64,000 nt of DNA from PHAA01 sp022706565 (GTDB lineage: Bacteria > Bacillota > Syntrophomonadia > Syntrophomonadales > Syntrophomonadaceae), in contig JAXGLD010000002.1 of the NCBI GenBank assembly GCA_040769385.1, forward strand, positions 310,001 to 374,000, in the 5' to 3' direction. Position numbers and translations under genes: made by a program. The notes under the pieces were generated by a model. The model saw only the letters and a list, made by a program, of their open reading frames with translations. It searched no databases and was not told the DNA's origin. Positions 1 to 8,453 of this stretch are shown here, in pieces (positions within the stretch are counted from its first letter, which is position 1; every line of letters begins with the position of its first letter).

Positions 1-662
1 AGGCCCATGTTGGCAGCCACCGGTTCCACAATTACAGCAGCAATGTCCGGCCCCATCAGCATAAATGCTTTCTTGACCGATTCAAGATCATTGTACTTGC
101 ACACCACCGTCTGGTCTATAAAAGACTTTGGAACGCCGGAACTGGTAGGGACTCCCGTGGTAAGCAAACCGGAGCCGGCCTTAATTAAGAATGAATCTGC
201 ATGTCCGTGGTAGCAGCCTTCAAATTTAATGATTTTATCCCGGTTGGTGAATGCCCGGGCCAGGCGCACCGCGCTCATGGTTGCTTCAGTGCCTGAATTC
301 ACCAATCTCACCCGGTCGATGGAGGGAAAAGCATCACAAATCATTTGGGCCAATTGTATTTCCCGGGGTGAACAAGCCCCGAAACTGGTACCCTCTTCCG
401 CAGCCGCACAGATGGCCCGAACGATCTCCGGATGACTATGTCCCAAGATGAGCGGCCCCCATGAGCATACGTAGTCAATAAAACTATTGCCATCCGCATC
501 ATACAATCTCGAACCAAGCCCTTTATCGATCATTAAAGGGTGCATGCCTACCGACTTGAATGCCCGGACTGGACTGTTCACTCCGCCCGGCATATATTTC
601 CGGGCCTCATTAAATAACCGCTCCGATTGTTTGGTTTCCAAACCAAGACCCCCTTTGTCCAT
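1..662 (-). CDS. hemL: glutamate-1-semialdehyde 2,1-aminomutase, 3' end outside window
   Basis: PLP enzyme that converts glutamate-1-semialdehyde to 5-aminolevulinate, the last step of the C5 route into tetrapyrroles. Only the first 220 residues are present; the gene leaves the window at its left edge. The family start pattern (NEARKYMPGGVNSPVRAF, near residues 18-35) is clear. So are the block with SGTEATMSA, the FEGCYHGHAD stretch, and the EPVAANMG motif where the window cuts. The PLP lysine lies outside. The ATG at 662 was chosen because the family N-terminus follows directly and ahbB ends only 13 bases upstream. It is the last gene visible in the tetrapyrrole operon. The reading frame is open to the window edge. 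Confidence 0.95.
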   Translation of the reverse strand, partial: MDKGGLGLETKQSERLFNEARKYMPGGVNSPVRAFKSVGMHPLMIDKGLGSRLYDADGNSFIDYVCSWGPLILGHSHPEIVRAICAAAEEGTSFGACSPREIQLAQMICDAFPSIDRVRLVNSGTEATMSAVRLARAFTNRDKIIKFEGCYHGHADSFLIKAGSGLLTTGVPTSSGVPKSFIDQTVVCKYNDLESVKKAFMLMGPDIAAVIVEPVAANMG

Positions 663-675
663 TGAACAATCCAGC

Positions 676-1143
676 TTACACATATTTCATACTGGCTTTT
701 TTAAATTCCTTAAGGCTTTTAATTATCAAGTAATCGTTCAGTCCGGTTTCATTTGCCGCCCTAGCTATCACTTCGTGCAGTTTGACATCTTTGCGGGCAT
801 GGATCATGGTAAACAAATTATATGGAAATGTGGCTGGTACCTGACGCAGGTAACAATGGCTCACCTCCGGGAATTCTGCCATTTTATGCCCGGCCTGGTA
901 AGCTTCTGCAGGATCGACTTTCCAGGCAACCATAGCATTGGCAGTGAAGCCCGCTTGCTGATGCCTCAACACTGCTCCCCAGCGCCTGAGGGTGCCCTCC
1001 TCCCGCATTCTTGCAATCCGCACTAAGATTTCATCCACGTCAATCCCAAGTTGCTCTGATAATTCGGCGAAGGGCTGTGACTGGAGAGGTAAATCACCTT
1101 GAATCAATTCCAGTATTCCTAAATCTATAGAATCAATCTTCAT
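676..1143 (-). CDS. ahbB: siroheme decarboxylase subunit AhbB (Lrp/AsnC-like)
   Basis: 155-residue protein with an N-terminal Lrp/AsnC-type winged helix and a C-terminal alpha/beta domain. The RRWGAVLRHQQAGF stretch (about residues 53-66) and the HCYLRQ...PYNLFTMIHA block (about 96-115) are typical of AhbB. With AhbA it removes two acetate carboxyls from siroheme to give 12,18-didecarboxysiroheme (family knowledge). The AhbA/AhbB assignment rests on RRWGAVLRHQ here against RRIGGIMDTR in the neighbour. It overlaps ahbA by 11 bases, so translation is probably coupled. Although Lrp-like in fold, its place inside the heme operon argues for an enzyme and not a transcription factor. Confidence 0.9.
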   Translation of the reverse strand: MKIDSIDLGILELIQGDLPLQSQPFAELSEQLGIDVDEILVRIARMREEGTLRRWGAVLRHQQAGFTANAMVAWKVDPAEAYQAGHKMAEFPEVSHCYLRQVPATFPYNLFTMIHARKDVKLHEVIARAANETGLNDYLIIKSLKEFKKASMKYV

Positions 1144-1603
1144 CGTTGGTCTCCATATCGAAGTTCACTCTGATCTTGAAAACCTTTTCAGCCGGCATGC
1201 TGACTATCTCAACACCTAACTCCGATTCAAGCTCTGTCAGTATTCGATCGGCTTCTTCCCGGGTTGGTACTGTCAGTGTAAACCACAGATTATAGTCATG
1301 GTCACGCAGATAGTTGTGGGTAACCCCGGGAAGGCGGTTGATCGCCTCCGCGGCCTCGTCGACCCTGGAGTCCGGAACCATCGCCGTGCACAAAGTCGAA
1401 TAGTAACCCAGAGAACGTGTATCCATGATACCCCCAATCCTCCGGATGAGTCCGGCCGACTTCATGCTCCCGATGCGGGACAAAACCTCTCCCTCGCTGA
1501 TCCCCATCCGCTCCGCCATTATCTTGAAAGGTTGGGCAGCCACGGGGAAATCATTCTGCAGCAGGTTGAGTATCTGACGATCAATACTATCAAGCGCCGG
1601 CAC
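1133..1603 (-). CDS. ahbA: siroheme decarboxylase subunit AhbA (Lrp/AsnC-like)
   Basis: 156-residue partner of AhbB in the siroheme decarboxylase heterodimer. Visible are the helix-turn-helix-like N-terminus, RRIGGIMDTRSLGYYSTLC (about residues 54-72) and the THNYLRDHDYNLWFTL block that lines the substrate site in this family. The start is GTG at 1603, directly after the TAG stop of the radical SAM gene with no spacer. A GGGGGC tract in the end of that gene serves as ribosome site. Having AhbA and AhbB as two genes means the heterodimeric form of the enzyme. The zero-base junction upstream and 11-base overlap downstream mark it as an internal operon gene. Confidence 0.9.
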   Translation of the reverse strand: MPALDSIDRQILNLLQNDFPVAAQPFKIMAERMGISEGEVLSRIGSMKSAGLIRRIGGIMDTRSLGYYSTLCTAMVPDSRVDEAAEAINRLPGVTHNYLRDHDYNLWFTLTVPTREEADRILTELESELGVEIVSMPAEKVFKIRVNFDMETNDED

Positions 1604-2596
1604 CTATTGTGCCCCCTTAGGGTGATAGAGGCACCAGGTATCTTCCGCCATGAAATCACCGCTGTAATAGTTGGCTCGGGCACGACATCCGCCGCATCGT
1701 TCTTTATAATCGCACACCCCGCACTTGCCCTGGTATTCCAGAGTACGCAGCCTTTGCAGTACTTCATTCTCACGCCAAATCTTGTCGAAAGGCTGTTCTT
1801 TGACGTTTCCCAGTCTCATGTCCAGATAGGCGCAGGGCTGAACATCCCCGGTCGGGCTTATGATGCAGTAACTAATCCCTGCCAGGCAGCCTTTGGAGAA
1901 CCGCAGCGGTACGCCTTTTTTGTCCGCCACCCTGATAAATTGAGGGGCGCAGGTGGGTTTGATTTCGATTGGAACAGTTCTTTGTTTCTCCATCACCCGC
2001 GCCAAGGTTTTCTCATACTCGACTACCTTCAGGGCTTCATCCTCGATATTCACCGCCCGACCGGTCGGCACCAAGAAAAATATGTGATGAGCCATGGCCC
2101 CGATCTCAATGGCAAAATCGGTTATTGCCTCCAGCTCGCTGACATTCCAGTCCATAACAGTGGTGTGAATTTGAAAGGGCACTCCAGCCTCCTTCAGGTT
2201 GCGCATGCCCTCCACCGTTAGTTGGTAGGCGTCATCCAGCTTGCGGAAAGCGTTATTCTTGGCCGGATCCAGGCTGTCCAGGCTGACGCCGGCGGCCATA
2301 AACCCTGCTTCCTTAATTTTTCGGGCCACCTCGGCTGTGATGAGACTGCCGTTGGTACCCATGACGGCACGCAGTCCCAACCCGGTTGCGAAAGAAGCCA
2401 GTTCATAAATATCAGAACGCATCAGCGGTTCCCCACCACTGAAAATCATGATTTGGAAGCCCGCCTTCTTTATCTCTTCGATCAGTCTTCTGGCCTGAGC
2501 GGTGGAAAGCTCGTCCTGGCTTCTGACTCCGGCATCGCGATAGCAGTGATCACAAAACATATTGCATTGATTGGTAGTGTTCCAAGAAACCAGCAT
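1604..2596 (-). CDS. ahbD: radical SAM heme synthase-type protein (AhbD/NirJ2-like)
   Basis: 330-residue radical SAM protein. The CxxxCxxC site is CNMFCDHC (C11, C15, C18), followed by a GGEP motif near residue 55. A Cys-rich SPASM-type C-terminus (CGVCDYKERCGGC and a final C near 320) should hold an auxiliary 4Fe-4S cluster. In the siroheme route AhbC removes acetates to give Fe-coproporphyrin, and AhbD then makes heme b by oxidative decarboxylation. The short N-terminus beginning MLVSWNTTNQ matches the NirJ2 group of Firmicutes, which I equate with AhbD; the NirJ1/AhbC partner is not in the window. The boundary between these paralogues is a family judgement, so the exact reaction is less sure than the pathway. 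Confidence 0.8.
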   Translation of the reverse strand: MLVSWNTTNQCNMFCDHCYRDAGVRSQDELSTAQARRLIEEIKKAGFQIMIFSGGEPLMRSDIYELASFATGLGLRAVMGTNGSLITAEVARKIKEAGFMAAGVSLDSLDPAKNNAFRKLDDAYQLTVEGMRNLKEAGVPFQIHTTVMDWNVSELEAITDFAIEIGAMAHHIFFLVPTGRAVNIEDEALKVVEYEKTLARVMEKQRTVPIEIKPTCAPQFIRVADKKGVPLRFSKGCLAGISYCIISPTGDVQPCAYLDMRLGNVKEQPFDKIWRENEVLQRLRTLEYQGKCGVCDYKERCGGCRARANYYSGDFMAEDTWCLYHPKGAQ

Positions 2597-2622
2597 GGCA
2601 ATCCCCCCAACATCTTGTCCGG

Positions 2623-3600
2623 TTAGCGTCCAATAATCCTCGCCATATCTTTGGCGGCGTACGTAATGATGATATCAGCACCAGCCCTTTTGATGGCAGT
2701 CAGTATCTCCAGCATGACTGCTTCCTCATCAATCCACCCCTGAGCGCCCGCCGCCTTAACCATGGCATATTCGCCGCTTACATTGTAGGCAGCAGTAGGG
2801 TAAGCGAACTTGTCCTTTACCGCCTTCAGTACGTCGAGATACGCCAAGGCCGGCTTAACCATGACAATGTCGGCTCCTTCCTGGATATCCAACTCCACCT
2901 CACGGAGCGCCTCCAAGACATTGGCCGGATCCATTTGATAGGTCTTGCGGTTGCCAAACTGGGGAGCTGACTCAGCCGCCTCCCGGAATGGTCCGTAGAA
3001 AGCCGACGCATACTTGGCGGCATAAGACATTATGGGAATATGTGCATATCCCTCGGTATCCAACACCTTTCTGATATAACCCACCCGTCCATCCATCATA
3101 TCTGAGGGAGCCACAATGTCAGCTCCCGCCTGTACATGGGATAATGCTTCACGGGCCAATAGCTCCAGGCTGGCGTCGTTGTTTACCGTGCCATCTGATT
3201 CTATAATGCCGCAATGCCCATGATCCATGTATTCACACAGGCAGACATCAGTAACCACCAGCAAATCAGGATAAGCACTCTTTATGGCCCGGGTCGCTTC
3301 CTGTACCACCCCATGTTCATCGTAACTGGAACTAGCCATTCCGTCTTTGTGTTCTGGTATTCCAAACAACAGCACGGCTGGAATTCCCAACGAATGAATC
3401 TCTTCAATCTCCGGTAACAAATTGTCAACTGACAGTTGATAGGTGCCGGGCATGGAATTGATGGGATTGCGTTTATTCTCTCCAAATGTTACAAAAAGGG
3501 GGTAAATAAAATCAGCCGTAGTCAGATGGGTTTCCCGGACCATTCTGCGGATGGTATCATTGGCACGCAGTCTGCGCATACGGTTTATGGGAAAGCTCAT
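2623..3600 (-). CDS. hemB: delta-aminolevulinic acid dehydratase (porphobilinogen synthase)
   Basis: 325 residues, full length. Condenses two 5-aminolevulinates to porphobilinogen. The active-site zinc cysteines C120, C122 and C130 lie in TDVCLCEYMDHGHCG, so this is the zinc type. The two catalytic lysines are K196 (SYAAKYAS) and K249 (VMVKPA). The ATG at 3600 has a GAGGGGAC site upstream and gives the usual N-terminus. It lies between cobA/hemD (70-base gap) and the radical SAM gene (26-base gap) in the tetrapyrrole operon. Nothing is missing. Confidence 0.96.
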   Translation of the reverse strand: MSFPINRMRRLRANDTIRRMVRETHLTTADFIYPLFVTFGENKRNPINSMPGTYQLSVDNLLPEIEEIHSLGIPAVLLFGIPEHKDGMASSSYDEHGVVQEATRAIKSAYPDLLVVTDVCLCEYMDHGHCGIIESDGTVNNDASLELLAREALSHVQAGADIVAPSDMMDGRVGYIRKVLDTEGYAHIPIMSYAAKYASAFYGPFREAAESAPQFGNRKTYQMDPANVLEALREVELDIQEGADIVMVKPALAYLDVLKAVKDKFAYPTAAYNVSGEYAMVKAAGAQGWIDEEAVMLEILTAIKRAGADIIITYAAKDMARIIGR

Positions 3601-3670
3601 ATCGTCCCCTCCTCACTATTACATCTGCATCGTCGGGCAACAGTATAAACCATGAGGCATCAATTGACCC

Positions 3671-5224
3671 TTAATTCTCCGTATCCCGTGATATGACATT
3701 GGCAACGCGGTCGGTGATAATAGCATCTACAAGAGCTTCTATGGTGTATCTATCCGGCATCACATCCACCGTGAATCCATGCTCCTCGGCGGTACGGGCG
3801 GTTATTGGACCAATACAGGCTACCTTCACCCTCGCATTCATATGGATGACATTTTCCGCCCCTATTATATTAACAAAGTTAGTGACCGTAGATGAACTGG
3901 TAAAAGTTATATAATCGTAATTACCATCTATCAGATCTTGGCGCAGGGCTGCATCAATCCGCGCAGTAGTTACGGTGCGGTATATGTTCACCTCATCGAC
4001 TACCGCCCCCATGTCCCGCAGGCTGGCCGGCAAAATCTCTCTTGCTCCCTGAGCCCGGGGCAACAAGATGCGGTCGAGGGGCTTAATATATTGCTCAAGC
4101 CCGGCGATGATTCCCTCGGCGCGATATTCCCCCGGCATATAATCAACCTTCAAGCCCCTATCAGTAAGCTTGGCTGCAGTGGCTGGACCGATAGCGCATA
4201 TGCTTATACCCTTAAGATCCCTTATATCAATTCCCCGGTCTCTTAATTCATCAAAATATATGTCGACGGCATTGACACTGGTAAAAATAATCCATCTGTA
4301 TTCCTCCAGGCGCTCGAATGTTTCATGTAAAGCGGAGAGATCTTCCTGTTTGACAATCTCAATCGAGGGAAACTCTATGGCTTCCCCACCCTCGTCGCGG
4401 ATGTACTGCGACAAGCTGCTGGCCTGGGCCCGGGCGCGGGTGACGACCACCCTGGTACCCCATAACCTTCCTTTTTCACGCCATTTCAACTCATCGCGCA
4501 GTTTAACCGTTTCCCCCACTACAATAATTGCTGGAGGCTTTAGACCGGCTTGTTGGACCTTGGCTGTGATATCGCCCAGAGTCCCGCTCACCACTTCCTG
4601 ATCAGGGAATGTCCCGCGGCGAATCAATGCCACCGGAGTACTGGCATCGCGCCCCGCCTGTAAAAGATTGTTTACAATGGATTCCAGGTTCTCGACCCCC
4701 ATCAAAAACACCAGGGTTCCGATACCAGTGGCTATCTTGTCCCATTGGATGGAACTCACCTGTTTTCCGGGTTTCTCGTGTCCGGTTATCACAGCAAAAC
4801 TGGAAGTGGCATCCCGGTGGGTAACAGGTATGCCAGCGTAAGCAGGAACCGCCACTGCTGAGGTTATTCCCGGTACTACTTCGAAACTGATACCGTGCTG
4901 CCGCACGTACAGAGCTTCCTCCCCGCCCCGGCCAAACACGAACGGGTCTCCCCCTTTAAGCCGGGCTACAATTTTTCCCTGCCGGGCCTTCTCAACCAGT
5001 AACCGGTTTATGTCATCCTGAGGCAGGGCGTGGCGGCTCGAAGCCTTGCCCACATAAATCATCTCAGCGTCCTGACGGGCATGATCAAGTATCTCCTGCC
5101 CGATCAGACGGTCGTAGACCACTACATCTGCTTTTTCAAGTATCTGTTGGCCTTTTATAGTAAATAAGCCGGGATCACCTGGCCCCGCACCGATCAAGTA
5201 AACAAATCCCTGCTCAGCCATCAT
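3671..5224 (-). CDS. cobA/hemD: uroporphyrinogen-III C-methyltransferase / uroporphyrinogen-III synthase fusion
   Basis: 517-residue bifunctional protein. Residues 1 to about 245 are a CobA/SUMT methyltransferase: GAGPGDPGLFTIKG near the start, GGDPFVFGRGGEE, and PGITSAVAVPAYAGIPVTHR. From about 255 to the end is HemD, beginning at LWGTRVVVTRARAQ. The fusion cyclises hydroxymethylbilane and methylates the product to precorrin-2. This suits a genome that takes heme from siroheme instead of through uroporphyrinogen decarboxylase. The ATG follows the hemC TGA stop with no gap, and TAGGAG ends six bases upstream. Such fusions are common in Clostridia. Confidence 0.95.
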   Translation of the reverse strand: MMAEQGFVYLIGAGPGDPGLFTIKGQQILEKADVVVYDRLIGQEILDHARQDAEMIYVGKASSRHALPQDDINRLLVEKARQGKIVARLKGGDPFVFGRGGEEALYVRQHGISFEVVPGITSAVAVPAYAGIPVTHRDATSSFAVITGHEKPGKQVSSIQWDKIATGIGTLVFLMGVENLESIVNNLLQAGRDASTPVALIRRGTFPDQEVVSGTLGDITAKVQQAGLKPPAIIVVGETVKLRDELKWREKGRLWGTRVVVTRARAQASSLSQYIRDEGGEAIEFPSIEIVKQEDLSALHETFERLEEYRWIIFTSVNAVDIYFDELRDRGIDIRDLKGISICAIGPATAAKLTDRGLKVDYMPGEYRAEGIIAGLEQYIKPLDRILLPRAQGAREILPASLRDMGAVVDEVNIYRTVTTARIDAALRQDLIDGNYDYITFTSSSTVTNFVNIIGAENVIHMNARVKVACIGPITARTAEEHGFTVDVMPDRYTIEALVDAIITDRVANVISRDTEN

Positions 5225-6154
5225 TCAATCTCCTAACCGTCTTATTCCCTGCAATATTTCCCTTCCGCCCTGTTCATACAGCTTTCGAGCCAGGATAAGG
5301 CCCATTTCTTCCCCCTGCTCAACTGAACCCGTCATACGGTCTCTCAGCACAACATCACCATCCAAGGAAGCAATCAGACCCTCGAGCACCAGCTCGGAGC
5401 CGTTTACACGCCCCAAACAGCCGATCGGCACCTGACATCCTCCCTCCAACTCACGCAGAAAAGACCTCTCCGCCTGAGTGGCAAAATGCGTAGGACCGTG
5501 ATTGATGTTGCCAATAATCGCAGCCACCTCTTCATTATCGGCTCTGATCTCGACCGCAATGGCCCCTTGCCCGACGGCTGGCAGCACCTGATCCGTCGCA
5601 ATTATCTCGGTGATGCTGTGAGTCAAACCCAAGCGCAGAACCCCTGCATAAGCGAGAATGATCGCATCCAACCCCTGATCAGCCATTTTCCGGATCCTTG
5701 TTTCAACGTTACCCCGCAGGTCGGCAACACGTATGTCAGGCCGCAGGTTTTTGAGTTGGGCAATCCGACGTAAGCTGGAGGTGCCGACTATGCTGTTGCG
5801 GGGTAAACCAGCCAGCGTGCGTTCATGATGGGAAACAAGGACGTCCCGGGGGTCTTCGCGCTGCAACACTGCACCTAATACCAGCCCCGGGGCAAGAAAT
5901 GAAGGTAAATCTTTCATACTGTGTACGGCCAGGTCGACTTCACCAGACAGAAGAGCGTTCTCAATCTCTCGGGTAAAAAGCCCTTTATCACCAATCTTGG
6001 ACAAGGCCACATCCAGAATTTTGTCACCCTTGGTTTTTATGATCACCGTCTCTATTTCAAGTTCGGGGAAATGGCGGCGCAATTCCGCCGCCACCTTGTT
6101 GGCCTGCCATAGGGCCAGTTGACTACCTCTGGTTCCCAGTCTTAGTTTGTTCAT
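5225..6154 (-). CDS. hemC: hydroxymethylbilane synthase (porphobilinogen deaminase)
   Basis: 309 residues. Polymerises four porphobilinogens into hydroxymethylbilane. Seen: LRLGTRGSQLALWQANKV at the N-terminus, the KDLPS loop, the SSLRRIAQL arginine motif, and LEGGCQVPIG, whose cysteine holds the dipyrromethane cofactor. A longer frame reaches 6184. The ATG at 6154 was preferred because GAGGAG sits about eight bases ahead and the family N-terminus starts there. This start overlaps the end of hemA by 32 bases, so coupling is likely. Confidence 0.95.
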   Translation of the reverse strand: MNKLRLGTRGSQLALWQANKVAAELRRHFPELEIETVIIKTKGDKILDVALSKIGDKGLFTREIENALLSGEVDLAVHSMKDLPSFLAPGLVLGAVLQREDPRDVLVSHHERTLAGLPRNSIVGTSSLRRIAQLKNLRPDIRVADLRGNVETRIRKMADQGLDAIILAYAGVLRLGLTHSITEIIATDQVLPAVGQGAIAVEIRADNEEVAAIIGNINHGPTHFATQAERSFLRELEGGCQVPIGCLGRVNGSELVLEGLIASLDGDVVLRDRMTGSVEQGEEMGLILARKLYEQGGREILQGIRRLGD

Positions 6155-7439
6155 ATCTGCTCTGCTCCTCATCCGGCAAATCAAGACTGAATAGCTTTTT
6201 CACTATTTCAGCGTAGAGATGCCCCTGGTTGCTGACGGCCATCTCCTTTAAATTGACTACCGGATAATGTAGCAGCTGATTCACAATGGAATGGGCCATG
6301 GCCGTCATGATCTCTTTTTCACGGTCAGAGACTTTTCCCAACCGGTTGAATGCTTTTTTCAATTCGTTCTGCTTGATAATTTCACCGTGTTTTTTTAAGG
6401 CACTTATGACCGGAACAACACACAGACTAGCCATCCATTCATTAAAATCATCCAATTCACTGGCGATTATCGAATTAGCCTTCAAGGCTGCCTTGCGCCG
6501 GGCCGCCATATTCAAATCAATGACCCCCTGCAGATCATCGATATCGTAGAGGAAAACCTCTTCGATGCTGTTCAAAGCCGGATCAATATCCCTTGGGACC
6601 GCTACATCGATCATAATGATCTTGCGTCCCTTTCGGGCCAGCAGTGGTTCCCGACAGTTCTCTTCTTTTAAAACATAATGCTGAGCGGCGGTACAACTTA
6701 TGACAATATCGGCGTTTAACAGTTCCGCCGGCAGTTGGTCCAGCCGTGCTGCCCGGCCATCGAATACAGCCGCCATCTCGACCGCCTTTTCATACGAACG
6801 ATTGGAGATGATAACCGACTTGACCCCGTTTAACATTAGGTACTGGGTAGCCAGATCTGCCATTTCCCCCGCCCCCACCACCAAGACGGTCTTGTCCTGC
6901 AGCGGACCAAGAATTTTCTTGGCGAGTTCAACCGCGGCGTAGCTTACCGATACTGGATGCTGATCAATGGCAGTAGTGGTCCGAACCTTCTTGCCCACAT
7001 GGATGGCCTTCTGAAACAGGCTATTTAGTACAGTATCAGACGCCTTATATTCCTGGGCTTTCAGATAAGCCTCTTTGACCTGTCCCAATACTTGGGTTTC
7101 GCCAATAATCATCGAATCTAGTCCCGATGAAACCCGGAATAGATGCTCAATAGCGTCATAGCAGTTGGGCTGGTAAACGTACTCATCCAATTGCTCCGTT
7201 GACAGATTCGAAATCGATGCCAGAAATGACCTGAGCTGCGCCTGGCCCTTTTCGATATCTCGAGCCGTAGCGTAAATTTCTGTGCGGTTGCAGGTATTCA
7301 ATATAACCAGGCCCTCTAGAGCAGGGTCTGCATTCAACTGCCGGTAAGCTTGTTCCATCTGAGAGGGTGCAAAAGCAAAACGCTCTCGAATCTCCACCGG
7401 CGCGGTCTCGTGATTTATTCCCGTAAGCAGGATATACAT
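6123..7439 (-). CDS. hemA: glutamyl-tRNA reductase
   Basis: 438 residues, standard length. Reduces glutamyl-tRNA(Glu) to glutamate-1-semialdehyde with NADPH, the committed step of the pathway. The nucleophile C50 is in NTCNRTEIY. GINHETAPVEIRER at the N-terminus, VLVVGAGEMADLATQYL (NADPH fold) near 185 and the C-terminal helical dimerisation region are all present. The frame overlaps the dehydrogenase gene upstream by 25 bases and hemC downstream. It works directly with hemL at the far end of the same operon. Confidence 0.96.
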   Translation of the reverse strand: MYILLTGINHETAPVEIRERFAFAPSQMEQAYRQLNADPALEGLVILNTCNRTEIYATARDIEKGQAQLRSFLASISNLSTEQLDEYVYQPNCYDAIEHLFRVSSGLDSMIIGETQVLGQVKEAYLKAQEYKASDTVLNSLFQKAIHVGKKVRTTTAIDQHPVSVSYAAVELAKKILGPLQDKTVLVVGAGEMADLATQYLMLNGVKSVIISNRSYEKAVEMAAVFDGRAARLDQLPAELLNADIVISCTAAQHYVLKEENCREPLLARKGRKIIMIDVAVPRDIDPALNSIEEVFLYDIDDLQGVIDLNMAARRKAALKANSIIASELDDFNEWMASLCVVPVISALKKHGEIIKQNELKKAFNRLGKVSDREKEIMTAMAHSIVNQLLHYPVVNLKEMAVSNQGHLYAEIVKKLFSLDLPDEEQSRYEQTKTGNQR

Positions 7440-8056
7440 GAAGTAATTCGCTCCTCTGCTTCCTGTTTTCGTCCCTGGATCAATAAATCCAAAATGTCCG
7501 AATAAACCAGATCGGAGAATACTTGCTGGCGTTGGCTGATGTCAAGTTCCGAACTCTTGATTTCTTCCCTTAACCGCCCCAATATCTCGACCCAATCACC
7601 GTACTCGGCCGGGATCATGTTCTCCAGTTCATTGCGCAATTTAGCTGCCAGCAGCGGGCTTTTGCCTTCAGTAGAGACGGCTATGCACAAGGATTCCCGT
7701 CTCAGGATGGCCGGAACGTAGAAATCACAGTTTTCCGGGTCGTCGACAGCATTCACCATAATATCTCTATCCCGGCAAAGAGTAGCTATTTCTTTATTGG
7801 TCCGGCTGTCTCCGGTAGCAATAAAAACCATGAAGACGTGATCCAGGTCTGATGGCTCAAATAGCCTTGCTTCCCAGGTGATCAGCTTCCGCTCTGCCCA
7901 ATCATTGATGCTGTCCGTTGCACTGGGGCTTACCACCATCACTTGGGCTTTGTACTCCAAAAGGGTCTCGATCTTGCGTTGGGCTACTTTACCTCCGCCT
8001 ATGACCAGACACTTTTTGTCAGCCAAATTTAAAAAAATCGGATACAGGTGTCCCAT
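7415..8056 (-). CDS. precorrin-2 dehydrogenase / sirohydrochlorin ferrochelatase family protein
   Basis: 213 residues from the chosen ATG. N-terminal Rossmann domain with VIGGGKVAQRKIETLL (NAD site), followed by the DDPENCDFYVPAILRR and GKSPLLAAKLRNELE signatures of the CysG N-terminal/Met8 family. It oxidises precorrin-2 to sirohydrochlorin and may also insert iron; the sequence alone does not settle chelatase activity. The open frame reaches 8098, but ATG at 8056 has GAGGAG just upstream and matches the family start (MGHLYPIFLNL). First gene of the tetrapyrrole operon, immediately after the tatA terminator. No separate chelatase gene is in the window. Confidence 0.88.
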   Translation of the reverse strand: MGHLYPIFLNLADKKCLVIGGGKVAQRKIETLLEYKAQVMVVSPSATDSINDWAERKLITWEARLFEPSDLDHVFMVFIATGDSRTNKEIATLCRDRDIMVNAVDDPENCDFYVPAILRRESLCIAVSTEGKSPLLAAKLRNELENMIPAEYGDWVEILGRLREEIKSSELDISQRQQVFSDLVYSDILDLLIQGRKQEAEERITSCISCLRE

Positions 8057-8082
8057 TATTGCTCCTCGGTATCTAAACGGAA

Positions 8083-8106
8083 AAAAGGGGTCTGTCAATC
8101 AGACCC
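8083..8106 (-). terminator. intrinsic terminator of tatA
   Basis: A perfect 7-bp stem (GGGTCTG / CAGACCC, 8088-8094 and 8100-8106) with a 5-base loop is followed on the minus strand by CCTTTTTT. It lies between the tatA stop and the start of the tetrapyrrole operon, separating the two units. Confidence 0.85.
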
Positions 8107-8109
8107 ATC

Positions 8110-8292
8110 TCATTTATCTTTCTTGGCATCCGTTTCTTCATCGTCTTCTTCTCGGGCCTTTTTGAAACTGTTAAGGGCCTTTCCAATTGATTCTCCCACC
8201 TTGGGAAGTTTACCCGGACCGAAGATAACCAGAACGATCACCAAAATCAGGATCAGTTCCCATGGCCCGATGTTGCCAATTAATCCTAACAA
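8110..8292 (-). CDS. tatA: twin-arginine translocase subunit TatA
   Basis: 60-residue TatA/E protein. One N-terminal membrane helix (about residues 3-21) is followed by the FGPGKLPKVGESIGKAL hinge and amphipathic helix and a short charged tail. It forms the pore-like part of the Tat system, which exports folded proteins. The start is TTG at 8292 with AAGGAGG seven bases upstream. It follows tatC with a hairpin between them and is terminated separately. A longer TatA-type gene lies at 49083. Confidence 0.93.
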   Translation of the reverse strand: MLGLIGNIGPWELILILVIVLVIFGPGKLPKVGESIGKALNSFKKAREEDDEETDAKKDK

Positions 8293-8311
8293 GATATTTC
8301 CTCCTTAAACA

Positions 8312-8333
8312 AAGCTCACCAAACCGTGAGCTT
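8312..8333 (-). terminator. hairpin between tatC and tatA
   Basis: Perfect 8-bp stem AAGCTCAC / GTGAGCTT with a 6-base loop, followed on the minus strand by TTGTTT. It is a probable weak or partial terminator downstream of tatC that would let some transcripts continue into tatA. Confidence 0.6.
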
Positions 8334-8453
8334 CGGCCTCAAATCTACACATAAGGACTCATTCCCCACAAGATATTATGACAAAAAGTTAGAGCTTTGT
8401 AAAGAATGGTTATGGTTAGAGTCCCGCCGCCAAGTCTGTATTTTCCGGCAACT

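Noticed and set aside
487..1026. 179-residue plus-strand frame
   Set aside because: Antisense to hemL and ahbB.
1298..2221. 307-residue plus-strand frame
   Set aside because: Antisense to ahbA and the radical SAM gene, both of which show family motifs; no ribosome site.
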